Below are positions 45,459 to 56,609 of a stretch of DNA of 64,000 nucleotides, one piece after another (within the stretch, counting starts at the first letter, position 1; every line of letters begins with the position of its first letter). The stretch covers positions 52,101-116,100 of the forward strand of contig QUOL01000031.1 of NCBI GenBank assembly GCA_009761415.1, written 5' to 3'. The translations under genes were made by a program, and so were the position numbers. The notes beneath the pieces are model-generated. The model was not told the origin of the DNA. It did not search any database and saw only the letters and a program-made list of their open reading frames with translations. The stretch is from Sarcomyxa edulis. Lineage: Eukaryota > Basidiomycota > Agaricomycetes > Agaricales > Mycenaceae.

Positions 45459-48092
45459 GTGTCTACTAGACGAGTTACCCGAGCCCAAACTCGTTTAGCT
45501 GAAGCAGAGCTTCAAGCCTTCTCTCAAACTTCCCGTATACCACATTTATCCGTCGAATATCCACAAAGCGACCTTTCCGAAGAAACGACTCCGCCCGAAT
45601 CGTCACCGCTATCGGACGTACCATCAATAAATCTTGATTGGTTGCCATCCCAAACACCTCCTTCCAACATAGATACCTCAGACGAAGAATTGCTCCCACG
45701 TTCCGTTGAATCGGACACTATTTCAACAGAAGCCTCCCTTACGCCCTCGGAAGACTCGGTTAGCCTAGCCCAGGGAAACGAACCGTCGAACAGTTTACCA
45801 GCCGAACCCTTATCTCACCTCCAATTGGAGTCTCGAATCCTATCCATCCCTTCCCGCCAAACTTCAACACAAGACCAAACACAGACTCAGCCACCTCCTC
45901 CGTCTCAGATACCGTTACCATCGAATCGCATAAACCCTCGAATATCCCAACCCCGAATACAGAAAAACCTTCCGACAATGACGTCAAGACCGCCGCCCAC
46001 CCGGACCAGCAGGGATGCTCCAAAATTTGATGGTCTCGACGAATCTGTTACAAGGTATTTCGAAGACATAGACCAAGTATGCACGGCGGCTGGGAAAGCG
46101 TCGGATAAAGAGAAAATCGACATGGCTAGGTACTACCTTGGGGCGGAAGACGAATCGCTTTGGAAGGTGGTTACCGCAAAAGACTGGGACGCCTTCAAAT
46201 CCGAAGTCCGGAAGCTTTATCCCGGATCAGACGAGAAAAAGAAATATACGCTCAATGATCTAGAGGTCTTGCTTGCAAAAGAAGCAGCAATACCGATTAA
46301 CACCAAATCGGACTTTGGAAAATACCATCGTTCTTTCACCAGGATATCGCATCATCTCAAAGACCAAAACAAGATCTCTGCTAAAGAAGAGAATCGCCTC
46401 TACGTAAAAGGACTCCACCCGCAGTTTCTGGTCCAGCTAATGGCCCGACTAAAAATCAAGAAGCCCGACCAGGAACTCGACGAACCATATATGATCGATG
46501 ACCTCTACAAGGAAGGCCAACATATCCTAGGAGGACAGGTTCTTTACAGCGGAACACAGACGACTGGAATGGATCCGGTAGTTAAACAAGAAATAGACGA
46601 AATGTCGAGGGAAATAAAGGCGCTTAATAGGGAGTTGGCAGCAAGCATGAGTACGTTGGCAGCCACGTTATCAAACATGGGGGCAAACCAGGCCATGTCA
46701 TACAATAACCGTTACCAAGGCTATGTCCCGGCGCAGGGAAGGGCACCTAACCCATTCCTCGATCGATCCCCTGTCCGAAGAACTCAAAACGGTCCAGGAA
46801 ACGGCTCGGTTTGTGCGTTCTGTTCGGACACGTCTCACTTCATTCGAGATTGTCCGAAGGTCGCCGAATTTATCAGAGACGGGAAATGCATGCGAAACAT
46901 GAACGGAAAAGTCGTACTTCCGAACGGAGCATGGGTTCCTTCAAATATAGAAGGAATCAACTTGGCTGCCAGAATCAACAGGTACCATGAAATGTATCCG
47001 GGGTCGATTATAAATGGCGTCAACTTTGTACGCGATGCACCTCCCCATGCCTCTACCATGTGGTTCGCATCGTCCGGAGAAACTTCTAGTTCGTACTACA
47101 AAGAGTCAAGGATCGAGGAGATCGAGGAAGAAGAAGAAGATATCGGAGAAGTCCTAGCAAACGAACAAGCAAGAAAAACCCGTAATGGCAAACCGCTGGA
47201 ACCTACGGAGAAACCTGTACCTGCTATGCGAAGGAAAGGACCCCCCGGACGACCTCAGCCGCTCCCTGACGATCCGGTCAGCCAAGTTCCTCCCAAAAGG
47301 AAAACGGTAGAATTCGAAAAGGATGCGACCGAAGGAAGGAAGCAGGTACAAACTGGTCCGCAGTATAAATTCTCAACGCCGATAGAAGATCCGGAGTTGG
47401 CAAAAAGGGTCTTGAACCGATCACTTGATACTCAGATATCCATCTCACAAAGAGAATTACTTTCGCTTAGCCTAGACGTCAGAAAACAGTACAAGGAACT
47501 GGTGTCTACTAAAAGGATTCCGACGGTTGGACGACTCGAGTCGATTAATCCGGACAACATCGACGAACCGGACTCCAGTTATATCCTTCGGTACGAAAAT
47601 CCGAACGGACCGGACGAAGAAATTCTCCTCACGGGCTCATCCATTGAAAAACTCAGAGTAATCTACCCGACTATCGAGGATGAAAAGGTCGAATGTGTGT
47701 TGGACGGAGGGTCGGAAATAATTGCCATGAACAAGGGACTTTGGCAGAAACTCGGAATACACTTGAGACCGGACCATAAAATCACTATGGAATCGGCCAA
47801 TAGCCAGCATGACACGACTACGGGGCTTATCGAGGACCTTAAATTTAATATCGGAGGACTCGAAATCTATCTGAAGGTCCATGTGGTGGAAAACGCTCCG
47901 TTCGAAATACTAATGGGACGACCATTCTTTAAACTAACGGGATGCGTTACCAAGGACTATACGACCGGAAACCAGGACTTGACCTTGACCTGCCCTAATA
48001 CAGGAAAGGTTGTCACAGTTCCAACGTTCGTCAAACCAAAACGATCTTCACCGACATCGGTGGGTTTTCGCCCGGTCGGAGGCCGTCAGTAG
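45459..48092 (+). CDS. Ty3 Gag with aspartic protease
   Basis: Open frame of 877 codons whose natural-looking start (STRRVTRAQTRLAEAEL) lies behind a GTG, with an in-frame stop just upstream at 45453-45455; the first ATG is 45979 (MTSRPPPTRTSRDAPKF). Gag core: FDGLDESVTRYFEDIDQVC, ARYYLGAEDESLWKVV, LHPQFLVQLMARLKIK. Zinc knuckle CAFCSDTSHFIRDC. The C-terminal part is the protease: VECVLDGGSEIIAMN (active-site Asp in DGG rather than DSG/DTG) and the flap-side ILMGRPFF. Stop TAG 48090-48092; pol follows in the -1 frame. Loss of the start codon may have silenced Gag, unless initiation is non-AUG. Confidence 0.85.
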   Translation: MSTRRVTRAQTRLAEAELQAFSQTSRIPHLSVEYPQSDLSEETTPPESSPLSDVPSINLDWLPSQTPPSNIDTSDEELLPRSVESDTISTEASLTPSEDSVSLAQGNEPSNSLPAEPLSHLQLESRILSIPSRQTSTQDQTQTQPPPPSQIPLPSNRINPRISQPRIQKNLPTMTSRPPPTRTSRDAPKFDGLDESVTRYFEDIDQVCTAAGKASDKEKIDMARYYLGAEDESLWKVVTAKDWDAFKSEVRKLYPGSDEKKKYTLNDLEVLLAKEAAIPINTKSDFGKYHRSFTRISHHLKDQNKISAKEENRLYVKGLHPQFLVQLMARLKIKKPDQELDEPYMIDDLYKEGQHILGGQVLYSGTQTTGMDPVVKQEIDEMSREIKALNRELAASMSTLAATLSNMGANQAMSYNNRYQGYVPAQGRAPNPFLDRSPVRRTQNGPGNGSVCAFCSDTSHFIRDCPKVAEFIRDGKCMRNMNGKVVLPNGAWVPSNIEGINLAARINRYHEMYPGSIINGVNFVRDAPPHASTMWFASSGETSSSYYKESRIEEIEEEEEDIGEVLANEQARKTRNGKPLEPTEKPVPAMRRKGPPGRPQPLPDDPVSQVPPKRKTVEFEKDATEGRKQVQTGPQYKFSTPIEDPELAKRVLNRSLDTQISISQRELLSLSLDVRKQYKELVSTKRIPTVGRLESINPDNIDEPDSSYILRYENPNGPDEEILLTGSSIEKLRVIYPTIEDEKVECVLDGGSEIIAMNKGLWQKLGIHLRPDHKITMESANSQHDTTTGLIEDLKFNIGGLEIYLKVHVVENAPFEILMGRPFFKLTGCVTKDYTTGNQDLTLTCPNTGKVVTVPTFVKPKRSSPTSVGFRPVGGRQ

Positions 48093-48136
48093 TCGAGACG
48101 AACCTTCGAAAAAGCATATCGGTCAAGTATTTTACG

Positions 48137-51100
48137 GTGACCGACGATACCCAGACTGCTGAAATTAACGATCATAATGTAACAACGAACTCGACGACAC
48201 GATTTTCCCCTTCCAGACTGGGCCACCCAGCAAGTAACATATTTACCGGAACACGCTACGAAAACATGGAAACGGAGGGAGCGGAGCAAACCCTCAACCA
48301 GCCCTCATGTGAAAATTGTATACTAAATGAAAATACGCAATGCCTGACGCTTTCGGACAACAAAATACCGCAGAAGAGAAAGAAGGGGAAGAAGTACAAA
48401 CCGGTAGATAAAAGGACCCAACCGGTCGCTGCTACGCTACCAGAGGAATACAGGATAGTACGAAAGTTCCCGTCGGACCCGCTGGAAACGCTGCCTGAGC
48501 TACCAACGCATCCACCGCGATTCGAACCAGGCACGAGATATACGATGGAAAGGATGATGGAACAGAATATCAACCCGGACGGCTTTTTATGGCCTGAGGA
48601 AGAAAAACTAGTCCATCATATAATCAAAACGCACGAAATGGCGTTCGCCTGGAACGAGATGGAAAAGGGCCACTTCAGATCGGACTACTTCGAACCGATT
48701 AAGCTCCCAGTTCTTGAACACACCCCTTGGAGCTATAAAAACATTCCGATACCACCGGGAATACGAGATAAGGTGGTACAGGCAGTCAAAGACAAGATAG
48801 CGGCAGGAGTATATGAACCATCGAATTCATCGTACAGGTCGAGGTGGTTCTGCGTGCCAAAGAAGGATGGGGTATCGTTAAGGATTGTGCATGATTTACA
48901 GCCTCTTAATGCTGTAACGATAAAGGACGCGGGCTGCCCGCCAATCGTCGAAGTCTATGCGGAGTCCTTCGGTGGGGCCACAATATATGGAATGTTCGAT
49001 CTGTTTGTGGGATTCGACCACAGAATCCTCGCTATACCCTCAAGGGATCTTACGACGTTCCAAACGCCGATGGGCACTTTCAGGTTAACAAGGCTTCCAC
49101 AAGGATACACTAATTCGGTCCAGATACAACAGGGAGATGTTTCGTTCATCCTGCAAGACGAGATTCCGAGCATCACACAACCGTTCGTGGACGATTGTCC
49201 GGTGAAGGGACCAGCAACGTACTACCAATCGGAAACTGGGGAATACGAAACAATACCGGGCAACCCAGGGATAAGGAGATTCGTGTGGGAACACCTGGTG
49301 AACGTCAATCGAATCGTTCACCGAATAAGGCATGCAGGAGGAACGTTCAATGCCAAGAAATCATTTCTGGCAGTACCATCGGTCGTCATTGTTGGCCACC
49401 GCTGTAACGTGCATGGCAGGATCCCGGATGAAACAAAGGTCCAGAAAATCAAAGATTGGCCGCCCTGTGAAGATTTAACAGATGTCCGAGCCTTCCTAGG
49501 AACGCTCGGACTAATGAGAATCTTCATAAAGAACTTTTCGCTACATGCGCGGCCGCTGGTCATGCTTACACGAAAGGATGTCGATTTCGTCTTCGGATTG
49601 CCACAGATAAAAGCCATGGAAACGCTCAAACATCTCTTAATAACCTCTCCGGCACTCCGAGCAATAGACTACCACTCGGAAAGGATGGTCTATCTAGTTG
49701 TCGATTCGTCTTGGAGGGCGATGGGCTGTGTCCTGCTGCAACTCGGACAAGACGGGATCGAATATCCATCCAGATTTGGCTCTATTACATGGAATGAACG
49801 CGAGCAAGGATACTCCCAGGCAAAAATCGAACTCTATGGCTTATTCAGGGCCCTCAGGGCTTATAGGTTATACATAGTCGGGGTTAAAAACTTGACGGTC
49901 CGAACAGATGCGAAATATATCAAAGGGATGCTAAATAATCCGGATATACAACCTAATGCGGCTATCAATAGATGGATAGCAGCTATCCAGCTGTTCACGT
50001 TCAAACTAGAGCACATTCCAGGAACGGCGATGGGGCCGGCGGACGGTCTATCTAGACGACGAAAGGCCCCGGAAGACTCGGAAGAAGAAGACGACGTCGA
50101 AGAATGGATCGATAGGGCATGCGGATTTTCGGTCGAAATGCTAAACTGGAACGAAAACAGAGCTCGGTCAATATTGGATACGGTGCCGCCTCATCGATTA
50201 ATGATAAATGACCGCGATTTTCCCGAAGCCATAGCAAAGGCATATTTCGCCTCGTTACCTGGCCGAAGAAGAGAAGTATCGGCAGTCCTTATTGGCGAAG
50301 TTGTCCCGAACGTGGTTATTCCTCAGTCGACTCTCGCCATCAAACAAGACGAAGAACTCGTACGAATAACGGAGTACCTTGAAACGGCGAACAGGCCCGA
50401 AGGATTGTCCGATAAACAATTCAAAGCGTTTATGAAGAAAGCAGCTCACTTCTTTGTCCTAAATGGGCAATTATGGAGAAAGGACAGGCAGCTGAAACAC
50501 AAAGTCGTACTCCCACCGGAAAAGAGGATTCAAATAATGGCCGAACTTCATGATAAATTCGGGCATAAAGCAACGTGGACAACGAAGGTCAGGCTGATGG
50601 ATAGGTTTTGGTGGCCAAGCATGAGCAGAGATGTGTCCTGGTTCGTCAGGACGTGTCACCAATGTCAACTCAGAAACAGTTCGAAGATCCACATTCCTCC
50701 GACTGTGGCGGTTCCGTTTCCGCTATTTGGGAAAATCTACATGGACACAATGCACCTTCCTACAGTCGATGGCTTTCATGTGATTGCTCATGGACGATGT
50801 TCGCTCAGCTCATATCCGGAGTGGAGAATGCTGAAAAATGAAAGCGCTGTTAATCTGGCCAGTTTCATCTTCGAAGATGTCCTATGCAGATGGGGAAGTA
50901 TAATGGAAATCGTCACGGATAATGGGAAACCTTGGGTCAAAGCGGTCGATCACCTCAAAAAGCAATATGGAATCAATCATATACGAATTTCGGGTTATAA
51001 TTCGCAAGCGCAGGGGGTCATCGAGCGAAAGCACTACGATGTCCGAGAATCGCTCATTAAGTCGTGCGATGGGAATCAATCAATTTGGCCGAAAGCAGCG

Positions 51101-51811
51101 CATGCCATATTTTGGGCCGAGCGGATTACAATTCAGAAATCCACGGGGTATTCGCCATATTACATAGCGCACGGTGTCCAGGCGATACATCCGTTTGATT
51201 TGGAACAGTCAACATACATGCACCCGTTTATCGACGAAGAAATGGACTTCGGAGAACTCATAACGCGAAGAGCGATGAAGCTTCAAAGACGGGAAAAGGA
51301 GCTATCGAAAATACAGAGAGACAAGTACAAGGCTAGGCTCGAGTCGGCAGAGCAATTCCTGAAGAAGTATGAAGGACAGATTTACGATTTCAAGTTCGCC
51401 CCGGGGAGGCTCGTACTCATCAGAAACACAAGGATCGAGAAGGAACTGAATAACAAGATGAAGCCCCGATATATAGGTCCGATGGTTGTTGTCCGGCAAA
51501 CGAAATCGGGAAGTTATATACTCTCCGAAGTCAATGGTGCGATCGCGGAACATCGATTTGCGGCGCACCGACTGGTACCATACTTCAGGAGGAACGAAAT
51601 CACTATCCAAGTCACAACTTTAGTAGGTAAAACTACGAAACAGCTGAACGAGATGGCGGACGACGATACACCAGACGAATACAGCTTGGTGGAGCCAGGG
51701 GACGACTCGCTACCAGGAACATACAGGACGAGACTTTGGCAGTTCCCCAGGAAACCGGAACACGAAGGGACGACGTTAACGCCAGAACAAACGGGGCAAA
51801 AGAGGACGTAG
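48137..51811 (+). CDS. Ty3 Pol: reverse transcriptase, RNase H, integrase
   Basis: Frame -1 relative to gag and open well upstream of 48137, overlapping the end of gag, so expression by -1 ribosomal frameshift is likely (the start given is only the first GTG). Reverse transcriptase: RWFCVPKKDGVSLRIVHDLQ, MFDLFVGFDHR, LPQGYTNSVQ, FVDDCPVKGP. RNase H: VVDSSWRAMGCVL, SQAKIELYGLFRALR, RTDAKYIKGML, GPADGLSRRR. Integrase: an HHCC finger (ELHDKFGH ... CHQCQLR), Asp in YMDTMHLP, Asp in EIVTDNGKPW, Glu in GVIERKHYDVRES. C-terminal LVLIRNTRIEKELNNKMKPR is a GPY/F-like module without a chromodomain. Uninterrupted, all catalytic residues present. This is a clade common in mushroom genomes (NPGIRRFVWEHL motif). 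Confidence 0.93.
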   Translation: MTDDTQTAEINDHNVTTNSTTRFSPSRLGHPASNIFTGTRYENMETEGAEQTLNQPSCENCILNENTQCLTLSDNKIPQKRKKGKKYKPVDKRTQPVAATLPEEYRIVRKFPSDPLETLPELPTHPPRFEPGTRYTMERMMEQNINPDGFLWPEEEKLVHHIIKTHEMAFAWNEMEKGHFRSDYFEPIKLPVLEHTPWSYKNIPIPPGIRDKVVQAVKDKIAAGVYEPSNSSYRSRWFCVPKKDGVSLRIVHDLQPLNAVTIKDAGCPPIVEVYAESFGGATIYGMFDLFVGFDHRILAIPSRDLTTFQTPMGTFRLTRLPQGYTNSVQIQQGDVSFILQDEIPSITQPFVDDCPVKGPATYYQSETGEYETIPGNPGIRRFVWEHLVNVNRIVHRIRHAGGTFNAKKSFLAVPSVVIVGHRCNVHGRIPDETKVQKIKDWPPCEDLTDVRAFLGTLGLMRIFIKNFSLHARPLVMLTRKDVDFVFGLPQIKAMETLKHLLITSPALRAIDYHSERMVYLVVDSSWRAMGCVLLQLGQDGIEYPSRFGSITWNEREQGYSQAKIELYGLFRALRAYRLYIVGVKNLTVRTDAKYIKGMLNNPDIQPNAAINRWIAAIQLFTFKLEHIPGTAMGPADGLSRRRKAPEDSEEEDDVEEWIDRACGFSVEMLNWNENRARSILDTVPPHRLMINDRDFPEAIAKAYFASLPGRRREVSAVLIGEVVPNVVIPQSTLAIKQDEELVRITEYLETANRPEGLSDKQFKAFMKKAAHFFVLNGQLWRKDRQLKHKVVLPPEKRIQIMAELHDKFGHKATWTTKVRLMDRFWWPSMSRDVSWFVRTCHQCQLRNSSKIHIPPTVAVPFPLFGKIYMDTMHLPTVDGFHVIAHGRCSLSSYPEWRMLKNESAVNLASFIFEDVLCRWGSIMEIVTDNGKPWVKAVDHLKKQYGINHIRISGYNSQAQGVIERKHYDVRESLIKSCDGNQSIWPKAAHAIFWAERITIQKSTGYSPYYIAHGVQAIHPFDLEQSTYMHPFIDEEMDFGELITRRAMKLQRREKELSKIQRDKYKARLESAEQFLKKYEGQIYDFKFAPGRLVLIRNTRIEKELNNKMKPRYIGPMVVVRQTKSGSYILSEVNGAIAEHRFAAHRLVPYFRRNEITIQVTTLVGKTTKQLNEMADDDTPDEYSLVEPGDDSLPGTYRTRLWQFPRKPEHEGTTLTPEQTGQKRT

Positions 51812-52002
51812 GGCCGGCGAGGCAACGATAAAGACTTCTTAAAATTTCACCTTATATTCATCTGGCTTATTTAACAAGAAATCGATTCATATTTCTACAT
51901 TAAAGGTGGTGTCCACCGAGAAAAGGGGGGGGAGCGTACAAAGTCGGAAATCTGCGACGGGTTATCAAAACAAACAAGAAAATACGAGAAGGTGGACTTG
52001 TG

Positions 52003-53489
52003 CTACAAGAACGCCATAGCAATCTCCTCCTCGTCCGCCTCATCGATAGCATCCTCGATCAAGACGCGATACGCCAAACCAATTTCCTTCATTACTTGAT
52101 CAATAATCGGGGTCATATGATCAACGACAACGGGGCTTAGCACGCCAAAAGCGGACGAATCACTGGCACCGTCGAGAAGACGGGACCTAGAATTGCGAAC
52201 GATGGCATCCATTTTCTCGCTGCGTGCGATACTGGAATCAGATCGTGGCCGAGGATGGTGCTCCGGAGACAGGCGAATGACTGGACGTCTGGGGTCGATA
52301 CGCGAAAGGGAGCCAGAAGCCACGTTACGAAGGAGGGGAAGGGCTGACGAACTAGCAGTCGGGTTCGCCGATGTCTTAATCTCACCGGACGCCTCGCTGG
52401 AAACGACTTCGGGCCTTTTTAGGACCTTGATGCAGCCGGTAGCGCGAGCCATTAATTCGCCTACAAAGGGGAAAGAATTTCTATGGTTGCAGTTGTGTCC
52501 GTCACTACAGGGAGAAGGCTCACTGAGGTTATCCTCTCCACCTACGAGATTGCATGCGGACTGCTTCCCTTCACAGAAGTCGCATGCTTGAGACCTGAAA
52601 CCGGGGCAAGAAACGTCATTGCGAATACATTCGGAACATCGGTAGTCCTTGAAGAGGGTAAAAGATGGGGTCAATGACTTGAAAAACATAGGATGAGATA
52701 CGGGGAAAGACTGACTCTGGCTCGGATAAAAAAGAGGCGGTTCTTTCTGGATGCTCTATCCTGTTTCGCTGAAGAAAGTGTTCGATAGGCTTCAACTGCT
52801 GGGAGGACGGTGATTTTGGGTACGGGGAAGCCGGTAACTTTTCTCGACCGACGGGTAGGTTGGCTGGTCCGTTCCCTCCCCGGAGAGTCACTTTGGGGCT
52901 CGACATCGCTAGCAGCTACGACCATTCGGACGCGGGCAACTTTAAATGACCGGCTTACGGGCGCGAGAAGAGTACTTACAAGAATCGGCCAACTCGTCGC
53001 TCGAAAACTCAGGATCGAAATTAGCAACGGCCACGGTGCGCGGAAGATTATACGAAATGGCCTCGAGAAGAAAGTCGGGAACGTAGGGAAAGTTATTAAT
53101 GAACTTTATAACGGACGAATTCAATTCCGGAAAATTGTGGAAATAGGCTGGCGGAGCCCTAGGATAACCGATCGATAAAAGGGTGAACATCATGGACCTC
53201 AATTCTTTCGACGACTTCGTGATACGATCAGGCATTAATTGCCTGTAAACACCGAAAAGCGAACCGGGAATTCGTCTAGTCGATATAAGGGCGCTTCGCT
53301 GAGCAGCGGAGAGGGTTCGCAAATCAGTATCACCAGAAAGGGCGGACAAGAGAGGCTGTGCGACGGTGCCATCCAGAATATCTGAACAAAAAACTTGTTA
53401 TCAAACCAACTATGGACGATGAAGGAATATCGCGAACCCGTGATCGACCTATTAAACTTTCCTGAAAAAGCACCAGTGGTGGACGACAT
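52003..53489 (-). CDS. Antisense accessory gene 1 (Cys-rich protein) in the Ty3 element
   Basis: ATG 53489 (MSSTT), a donor GTGCTT, then DILDGTVAQPLLSALSGDTD, RRIPGSLFGVYRQLMPDRIT, SKELRSMMFTLLSIG, FINNFPYVPDFLLEAISYN. A GTAAGT intron joins DELADS to FARVRMVVAASDVEP in phase; a third intron joins FFIRAR to SLTPSFTLFKDYRCSECIRN. A Cys-rich patch follows (CSECIRNDVSC, CDFCEGKQSAC), a possible zinc-binding site of C-x2-C-x6-C-x(n)-C-x2-C-x6-C form. The tail is acidic (DAIDEADEEEIAMAF). Four exons, about 420 residues. It converges with pol, 191 bp apart. Function not recognised. Confidence 0.55.
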
Positions 53490-54174
53490 ATCTAAGAACC
53501 CTGATGGACGAAGAAGATACCGTCAATAAAAGAGGTTTCGAGAATAAAAGACCTCTCCTAAAAAGAATCTCAGCCCGGGTATCTCCAGCCACGTGGAAAA
53601 GAAGCCGAATCGATTGCCGAAACGATAAGGTCTTTGGTAAACAACCGCTCACAAAAAGAAGGATGGCGATCTATGAGGAGAAGAGGAAAAGGATGCTGCT
53701 ACGCACTAATAGCAATAAGAACCTGGAAGTCAAAATACGAACGTTAAATTGGAAGAACACGAAAGGAAGAAATACGAAGAACCGAAATACGAGACAAGCA
53801 AGAAAGAATAGTATGGTTGGCGCATGGGGCTTATAACCTCGTAACGGAACGGATAGAGAGCGACGGCTCTCCTGTACACAGTGACGAAATACTGCGAAAA
53901 AGACCACGGACGACAAACGATCGAAAGAAATTGGAAGAAAACGACTATGCGGGGTTCGGAGACGGTAGATCTGGCTGGCCAGCGGATCTACTGACGCAGA
54001 CCGAACCCAATTATGCGCTGATATGATAAAAGTATGCAACTCACGACGTTTTACAGATTTACGAGGAGACCGAGACGCTGGGTCTCACACTATGCAAAAT
54101 TATGAACGAATTATGCGCCTGTTATCAGGCATTTATTTTACAAGAGACAAGGAATCGGAAACTCATCGGACGGT
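53490..54174. other. spacer between antisense genes
   Basis: About 0.7 kb. A plus-strand frame at 53504-53836 is very Lys/Arg-rich and lacks any domain; it is probably incidental because A-rich composition is general on this strand of the element. Confidence 0.35.
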
Positions 54175-55109
54175 CTACAGAATGGTAGTATCAGGTACCG
54201 CTCCAGCTCCTCGACGATTAGCCCTTGCCCCTCCGCGACCTCTCACACGCGTCGCACCGTTCCGAGGATCTACCTGTCCGAAAGCTCCAGGGCCGAAATG
54301 AACTTGGTGGAGGCCTCCGAGACGAGGATCGGGAACGTCTCCATGAAGACGGACCTCTTCAAAGCCCTCTTTTACGGGAAACCTCGCGACGAAGGGGACA
54401 AGAGGATATTGAGGAGCAGGAAGAACAGGATTGGGAACGAAAGCCGCCCGCAATTTGAGCAGGTCGTTAACTTGCTGCTGCTTCATTTCGGGGAGCACGC
54501 CGTACACGTTGTACGCATCGGACGACTCAAATCCATCGAAATCCAGGGCAGTTCCGACGTATCCGACCTAGAAAAAGACGAAAAGAAATAAATCAACGAA
54601 GAATGAGAACCAAGAAATATGTAAAACGTGCCTGGGCAACCATCTCGCTCTTCACCGACGACAAAAGATACCCAACGTTCCTAACGTTGACCGCAACGTA
54701 GTCCCCTCGAAACCAAAGTTCTTCAGAAAGAACTCGAGCATGGCGACGGTAGTGGTGGCTTGAGCGGGAATTGGAATGGTATCCCAAGAGCCTGATTTAA
54801 TGGCCTCGGAGGCTCGGAGTTTCATAGCTTGATGCTGGACGGACGATGTTGAAAGAGGAACGATGAAGGAAAAACAAGCGAGCCGCTTACTACGTAATTG
54901 ACGATCCGGGTGAGGAGGGTCCTGACCCAGAGCCTTTCCTCGAGAGGAACGTCCGTCGGACACCTCCCATTAACGGAGAGATGAACGATGCCTAGGAGGC
55001 TACGAATTGACCGAGACCAGATGGTGGTCGGAGACCTCTCATTCTCGAGGTCGGGATCCTGGGGATTTTCGGGAAAGCGATTTGCAGACAAACGGAGAAT
55101 AAAGGACAT
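54175..55109 (-). pseudogene. Antisense accessory gene 2, one-base frameshift
   Basis: ATG 55109 (MSFILRLSANRFPENPQDPD), with WSRSIRSLLGIVHLSV, the place of the LRPMM motif of its neighbours. A GTAAGC intron joins RIVNYV to HQAMKLRASEAIKSGSWDTI, then PIPAQATTTVAMLEFFLKNF. At a run of four G (complement of 54703-54706) the frame changes; one more G would restore DYVAVNVRNVGYLLSSVKSE. A GC...AG-type intron then leads to VGYVGTALDFDGFESSDAYN, VYGVLPEMKQQQVNDLLKL and an Arg-Gly-rich tail. Probably inactivated by this single indel, unless there is a sequencing error. Likely a diverged member of the paralogous set. Confidence 0.45.
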
Positions 55110-55210
55110 CGTTGATGGAACTTTACTGACTTAAGGATCAGAGCAAACGATTCGGGGAGGTTTATATATGCAGACTACAATAAGTGGCATATGATTCTGG
55201 GAGCGTTACT

Positions 55211-55929
55211 TTACTCCGTCGTTTCCTCCTCCGACCCTGGCCAGTCCTCCGCGTCGCTATATCCTGCACCTTCGGACTCCCCCTCGACTACGACAACGCG
55301 CTTAGGTACGACCCTTTCGAGGAGATCGAGACGGATCGATCTGGTCATCGCGCTTTCCAACGCGGCATCCCCGGGCTTCTCGTACTCCGGCCAATCGAAG
55401 GCATCTTCAGCCGACGCGTAAGCCGCCAGGGCGCGTATGCTAAGCTCGGTAAGAGCTCGGACGGCTTCGACCTCCCAATGAATGGGGCTTGCTGGCTGAA
55501 TTCGGACAGCCCGACAAATCAAGCGCAAATGGCTAATCGTTCTATTCATCTCGGACGGAATCATGTATAAACGCCTGTCCTGCTTGTTCAGCTCCTGCCA
55601 CTGGCTGTGGAAATGGACCTGTTACCGATCAAGTGAAAACCCGTTAAACAATGAGATCGCTAAGGGTCGAGCTTAGACCAACGTACCGCGAGGAGCAACA
55701 CGATTTGCGCATTGCAGTAGTAGGGAACCCTCTCGCGACCAGTTAAAGCTACGAAGTAGCCATCGGGCCCGAGTTCACGGAATATAAAATCGGCAACGAG
55801 GCCGACAGCGGGGCGCAGGAGGCACCTGAGATAGTGAATCATTCCGTCACGATCAAGGATATCGAACGTTGCTGCCTCTTGGGCAAGAGTGTTCAAAAGG
55901 ACTTGGTGTAGGGGTTCCATAATTTTCAT
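55211..55929 (-). CDS. Antisense accessory gene 3 (LRP/IPSE/WPEY paralogue)
   Basis: ATG 55929 (MKIMEPLHQVLLNTLAQEAA). Exon 1 contains MIHYLRCLLRPAVGLVADF; a GTACGT...CAG intron after IVLLLA joins VHFHSQWQELNKQDRRL. Then MIPSEMNRTISHLRLICR, AFDWPEYEKPGDA and an acidic tail (EGESEGAGYSDAEDWPGSEE) to a stop at 55211-55213. About 205 residues, complete. It shares three motifs in the same order with the two next genes (LRP near residue 35, IPSE after the intron, aromatic-PE-aromatic before the tail). No known domain. Shares the minus-strand orientation of the whole array. Confidence 0.55.
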
Positions 55930-56014
55930 GGGCTCTGCGGTGACCTGTACGGAGGAATTGATTCACCCTTTTTTATACTAAAATATCGCGCTATTCAGCT
56001 ATCGGACACCCCTT

Positions 56015-56609
56015 CTACTTGCCCGTACCCTCCCCTGCCAACCGTATCACGAACTCCGGAAATTCCACGGCAGCTGCCTCTCGGTGCATTACAGGGACGA
56101 TAGACCAAAGGAACTCCTTCGTTAAATCCTTCCTCTTCACAAGTACATCCTCATCGTACCCGAGCTCAACTCCGTGATGGATAAGGAATAGCTGCACCAT
56201 GCTTGCGAGGCGCAACGCTTCTGACGGAACCACGGCCTCGTCTCCTCGGCCAATTGCCGTCACCCTATCCCTAAACCGTAGAATGGCATCCTAGAAGACG
56301 TAAGGTTAACACTCCGAAGCTCACCGAGTGAACACGGACGCCTACCAAATGATCCAACACGATGCGGAACCAGCCTTTCGTCTCGCTCCATATGATTGGT
56401 TCAACGGTGTCTCTCGGGGAACTCGTTATAAGATAAGCCGCGTACCCCCGCTCGACGATCTCCATCATAGGGCGGAGGCGGAACCGAAGGAAATTTGTAA
56501 AGCCCTCGGTAGGAGCGAAATCCCCGGCAAGAACTTCAGGAGGATGAGCGTACGACAAAAACTCGTCTCGGAGAGCTTGAGTAAACGATGAACTAACGAC
56601 ATGCGACAT
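56015..56609 (-). CDS. Antisense accessory gene 4 (LRPMM/VPSE/FPEF paralogue)
   Basis: ATG 56609 (MSHVVSSSFTQALRDEFLSY). Exon 1 has EGFTNFLRFRLRPMMEIVER; a GTAGGC...TAG intron after VLDHL joins DAILRFRDRVTAIGRGDE. Exon 2 has AVVPSEALRLASMVQLFLIH, LVKRKDLTKEFLWSIVPVM and AAAVEFPEFVIRLAGEG, stop at 56015-56017. About 180 residues, complete, mostly helical by eye. It is the clearest paralogue of genes 3 and 5; the intron sits at the same place as in gene 3. Unknown function. Confidence 0.55.

Noticed and set aside
53504..53836. Plus-strand Lys/Arg-rich frame between accessory genes 1 and 2
   Set aside because: Composition follows the A-rich plus strand of the element; no motif, and it sits in the likely promoter of gene 1.
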